The notes under the pieces: model-generated
The model's database searches: none
Seen by the model: only the letters and a program-made list of their open reading frames with translations
Told to the model about the DNA's origin: nothing
Part shown: one piece after another, positions 5,335-5,880 of the stretch
How the letters are laid out: each line of letters starts with the position of its first letter
Position numbering within the stretch: the stretch's first letter is position 1
From: Acidobacteriota bacterium
GTDB lineage: Bacteria; Acidobacteriota; Terriglobia; UBA7540
Length of the DNA: 5,880 nt
Direction: 5' to 3'
Assembly: GCA_021789565.1 (NCBI GenBank)
Contig: JAJYJL010000594.1
Span: forward strand, 1 to 5,880
Program-made: the position numbers and the translations under genes

Positions 5335-5374
5335 ATGGGCGGAGCACCCCTGAATAACAGGGGAGCTGGCCCAT
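5335..5374 (+). promoter_or_regulatory. Long imperfect stem-loop in the leader of the last complete gene
   Basis: Fifteen base pairs form around an AATAA loop (5353-5357). CCCCTG (5347-5352) pairs with CAGGGG (5358-5363), AGC (5343-5345) with GCT (5365-5367), and ATGGGC (5335-5340) with GCCCAT (5369-5374). The only interruptions are an A·A mismatch and a GG/G internal loop. A pyrimidine-rich stretch (ATTCTCTTATCTCATTT) follows, but without a true T-run. It ends 18 nt before the AGGAGG of the gene at 5404. It may be a weak terminator for the upstream genes, an RNA processing or stability element, or a leader regulator. The structure is plain in the sequence; the function is not. Confidence 0.7.
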
Positions 5375-5403
5375 ATTCTCTTATCTCATTTCAGGAGGAA
5401 AAG

Positions 5404-5742
5404 ATGAAGAAATTAACGTATTTGGCGCTTTCTATTGCACTAGCCAGCGGATTGAGCTTCGGCCGGCCCAAGCCCGCCGCACCGTCCGGCACAAAGGTGT
5501 TCGTGGGAGAAATCAGCGACAGCATGTGTGGCCTGAAGCACATGATGCCAGTCGCCAAAAAGTGCACACTGGGGTGTGTCAAGAACGGAGCTAAATTTGT
5601 CCTCGCTGACCAGAAACATAAGAAAGTCTACGGGCTTAGCGACCAGCAAAAGGCCGAAGAGTTTGCCGGGCAGGAGGTGAAAGTGGAGGGGAAGCTCGAA
5701 GGCAAGACCATCCAGGTCGCCTCAATCGTCGCCGCCCCTTAG
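5404..5742 (+). CDS. Small exported protein with CxxxH...CxxxC motif (Acidobacteriota-type secreted family)
   Basis: This 112-residue protein has a signal peptide (MKKLTYLALSIALASGLSFG) and a Pro/Ala-rich linker. A conserved-looking core follows: GEISDSMCGLKHMM (residues 35-48), then KKCTLGCVKNGAKFVLAD (52-69), then VYGLSDQQKAEEFAGQEVKVEGKL and TIQVASI. C42, H46, C54 and C58 form a possible metal or disulfide site. The later strands look like a small beta barrel that could resemble an OB fold. I associate this pattern (D-S-x-C, C-T-x-x-C-V, VYxLSDQxxAxxFAGxxVxVxGxL) with secreted proteins repeated in Acidobacteriota genomes; I recall no proven function. The ATG at 5404 is set by AGGAGG at 5393-5398, 5 nt away. 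The 184-nt gap before it holds a strong hairpin, so it may have its own expression control. Confidence 0.85.
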   Translation: MKKLTYLALSIALASGLSFGRPKPAAPSGTKVFVGEISDSMCGLKHMMPVAKKCTLGCVKNGAKFVLADQKHKKVYGLSDQQKAEEFAGQEVKVEGKLEGKTIQVASIVAAP

Positions 5743-5803
5743 GTTTAGGGAGGGGACTCTTATTGCCCAGCAAAGAAGCCAACCAGAGGAAGGGGTTGGA
5801 ATC

Positions 5804-5880
5804 ATGGCGTGTCCTTTGCAGCGGGACGAACTGGCTCCTAAATTCTGCGACGTCATCCCGAGCACGCTGGATGCCCTGGA
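5804..5880 (+). CDS. Start of an unidentified gene, cut by the window end
   Basis: An ATG at 5804 follows a purine-rich GAGGAAGGGG (5786-5795) by 8 nt and opens a frame with no stop to the window end. The 25 readable residues run MACPLQRDELAPKF, then CDVIPSTLDAL. There is no signal peptide in this stretch, unlike the three genes before it. Two cysteines (C3, C15) are present. This is too short to assign to a family. Other frames are also open here, so the call rests mainly on the ribosome binding site and the operon-like 61-nt spacing. Confidence 0.5.
   Translation, partial: MACPLQRDELAPKFCDVIPSTLDAL

Noticed and set aside
1..5880. CRISPR arrays, tRNA or rRNA genes, insertion sequences
   Set aside because: No regularly spaced repeats, cloverleaf or rRNA-like sequence, transposase motif or terminal inverted repeats were seen on either strand.

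Overview
The window (about 58-60 % G+C by eye) reads as a dense, one-directional bacterial operon for mercury or other thiophilic-metal detoxification. All credible genes lie on the + strand, most with textbook AGGAGG-type ribosome binding sites about 5-7 nt before the start. The closing exported protein (5404-5742) resembles a small secreted family that I associate with Acidobacteriota, so an acidobacterial or similar soil/sediment genome is my best guess. This is an inference; there is no rRNA or other phylogenetic marker here.

Layout. (1) 2-1119: the 3' end of a thioredoxin-fold-like protein, a small CxxC glutaredoxin/thioredoxin-like protein and an ECF-type RNA polymerase sigma factor, chained by short overlaps. 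(2) 1200-3242: the mercury core, namely a membrane transporter fused to a heavy-metal-associated (HMA) domain (MerT-MerP fusion) and a mercuric reductase (MerA) that has the C-terminal Cys-Cys pair but no N-terminal HMA domain. (3) 3326-3622: a small exported protein with three CXC pairs. (4) 3746-4387: a class I SAM-dependent methyltransferase. (5) 4473-5742: three more small exported proteins: a MerP-like HMA protein started at TTG, a Cys/His-containing helical protein, and the Cys/His protein with a possible Acidobacteriota link. (6) 5804-5880: the start of another unidentified gene.

How it may work (inference from families and order): exported thiol-rich proteins would bind metal outside the cytoplasmic membrane, the MerT-MerP fusion would bring Hg(II) inside, MerA would reduce it to volatile Hg(0), and the thioredoxin-like proteins could supply or recycle thiols. 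The sigma factor may drive the cluster; no MerR-type regulator and no anti-sigma gene is visible in the window.

The most unusual points are the ECF sigma factor inside a mer cluster, the four different exported Cys-containing small proteins downstream of merA, the embedded methyltransferase, the NADH-type acidic residue in the MerA nucleotide site, and a 15-bp imperfect hairpin at 5335-5374 just ahead of the last complete gene.
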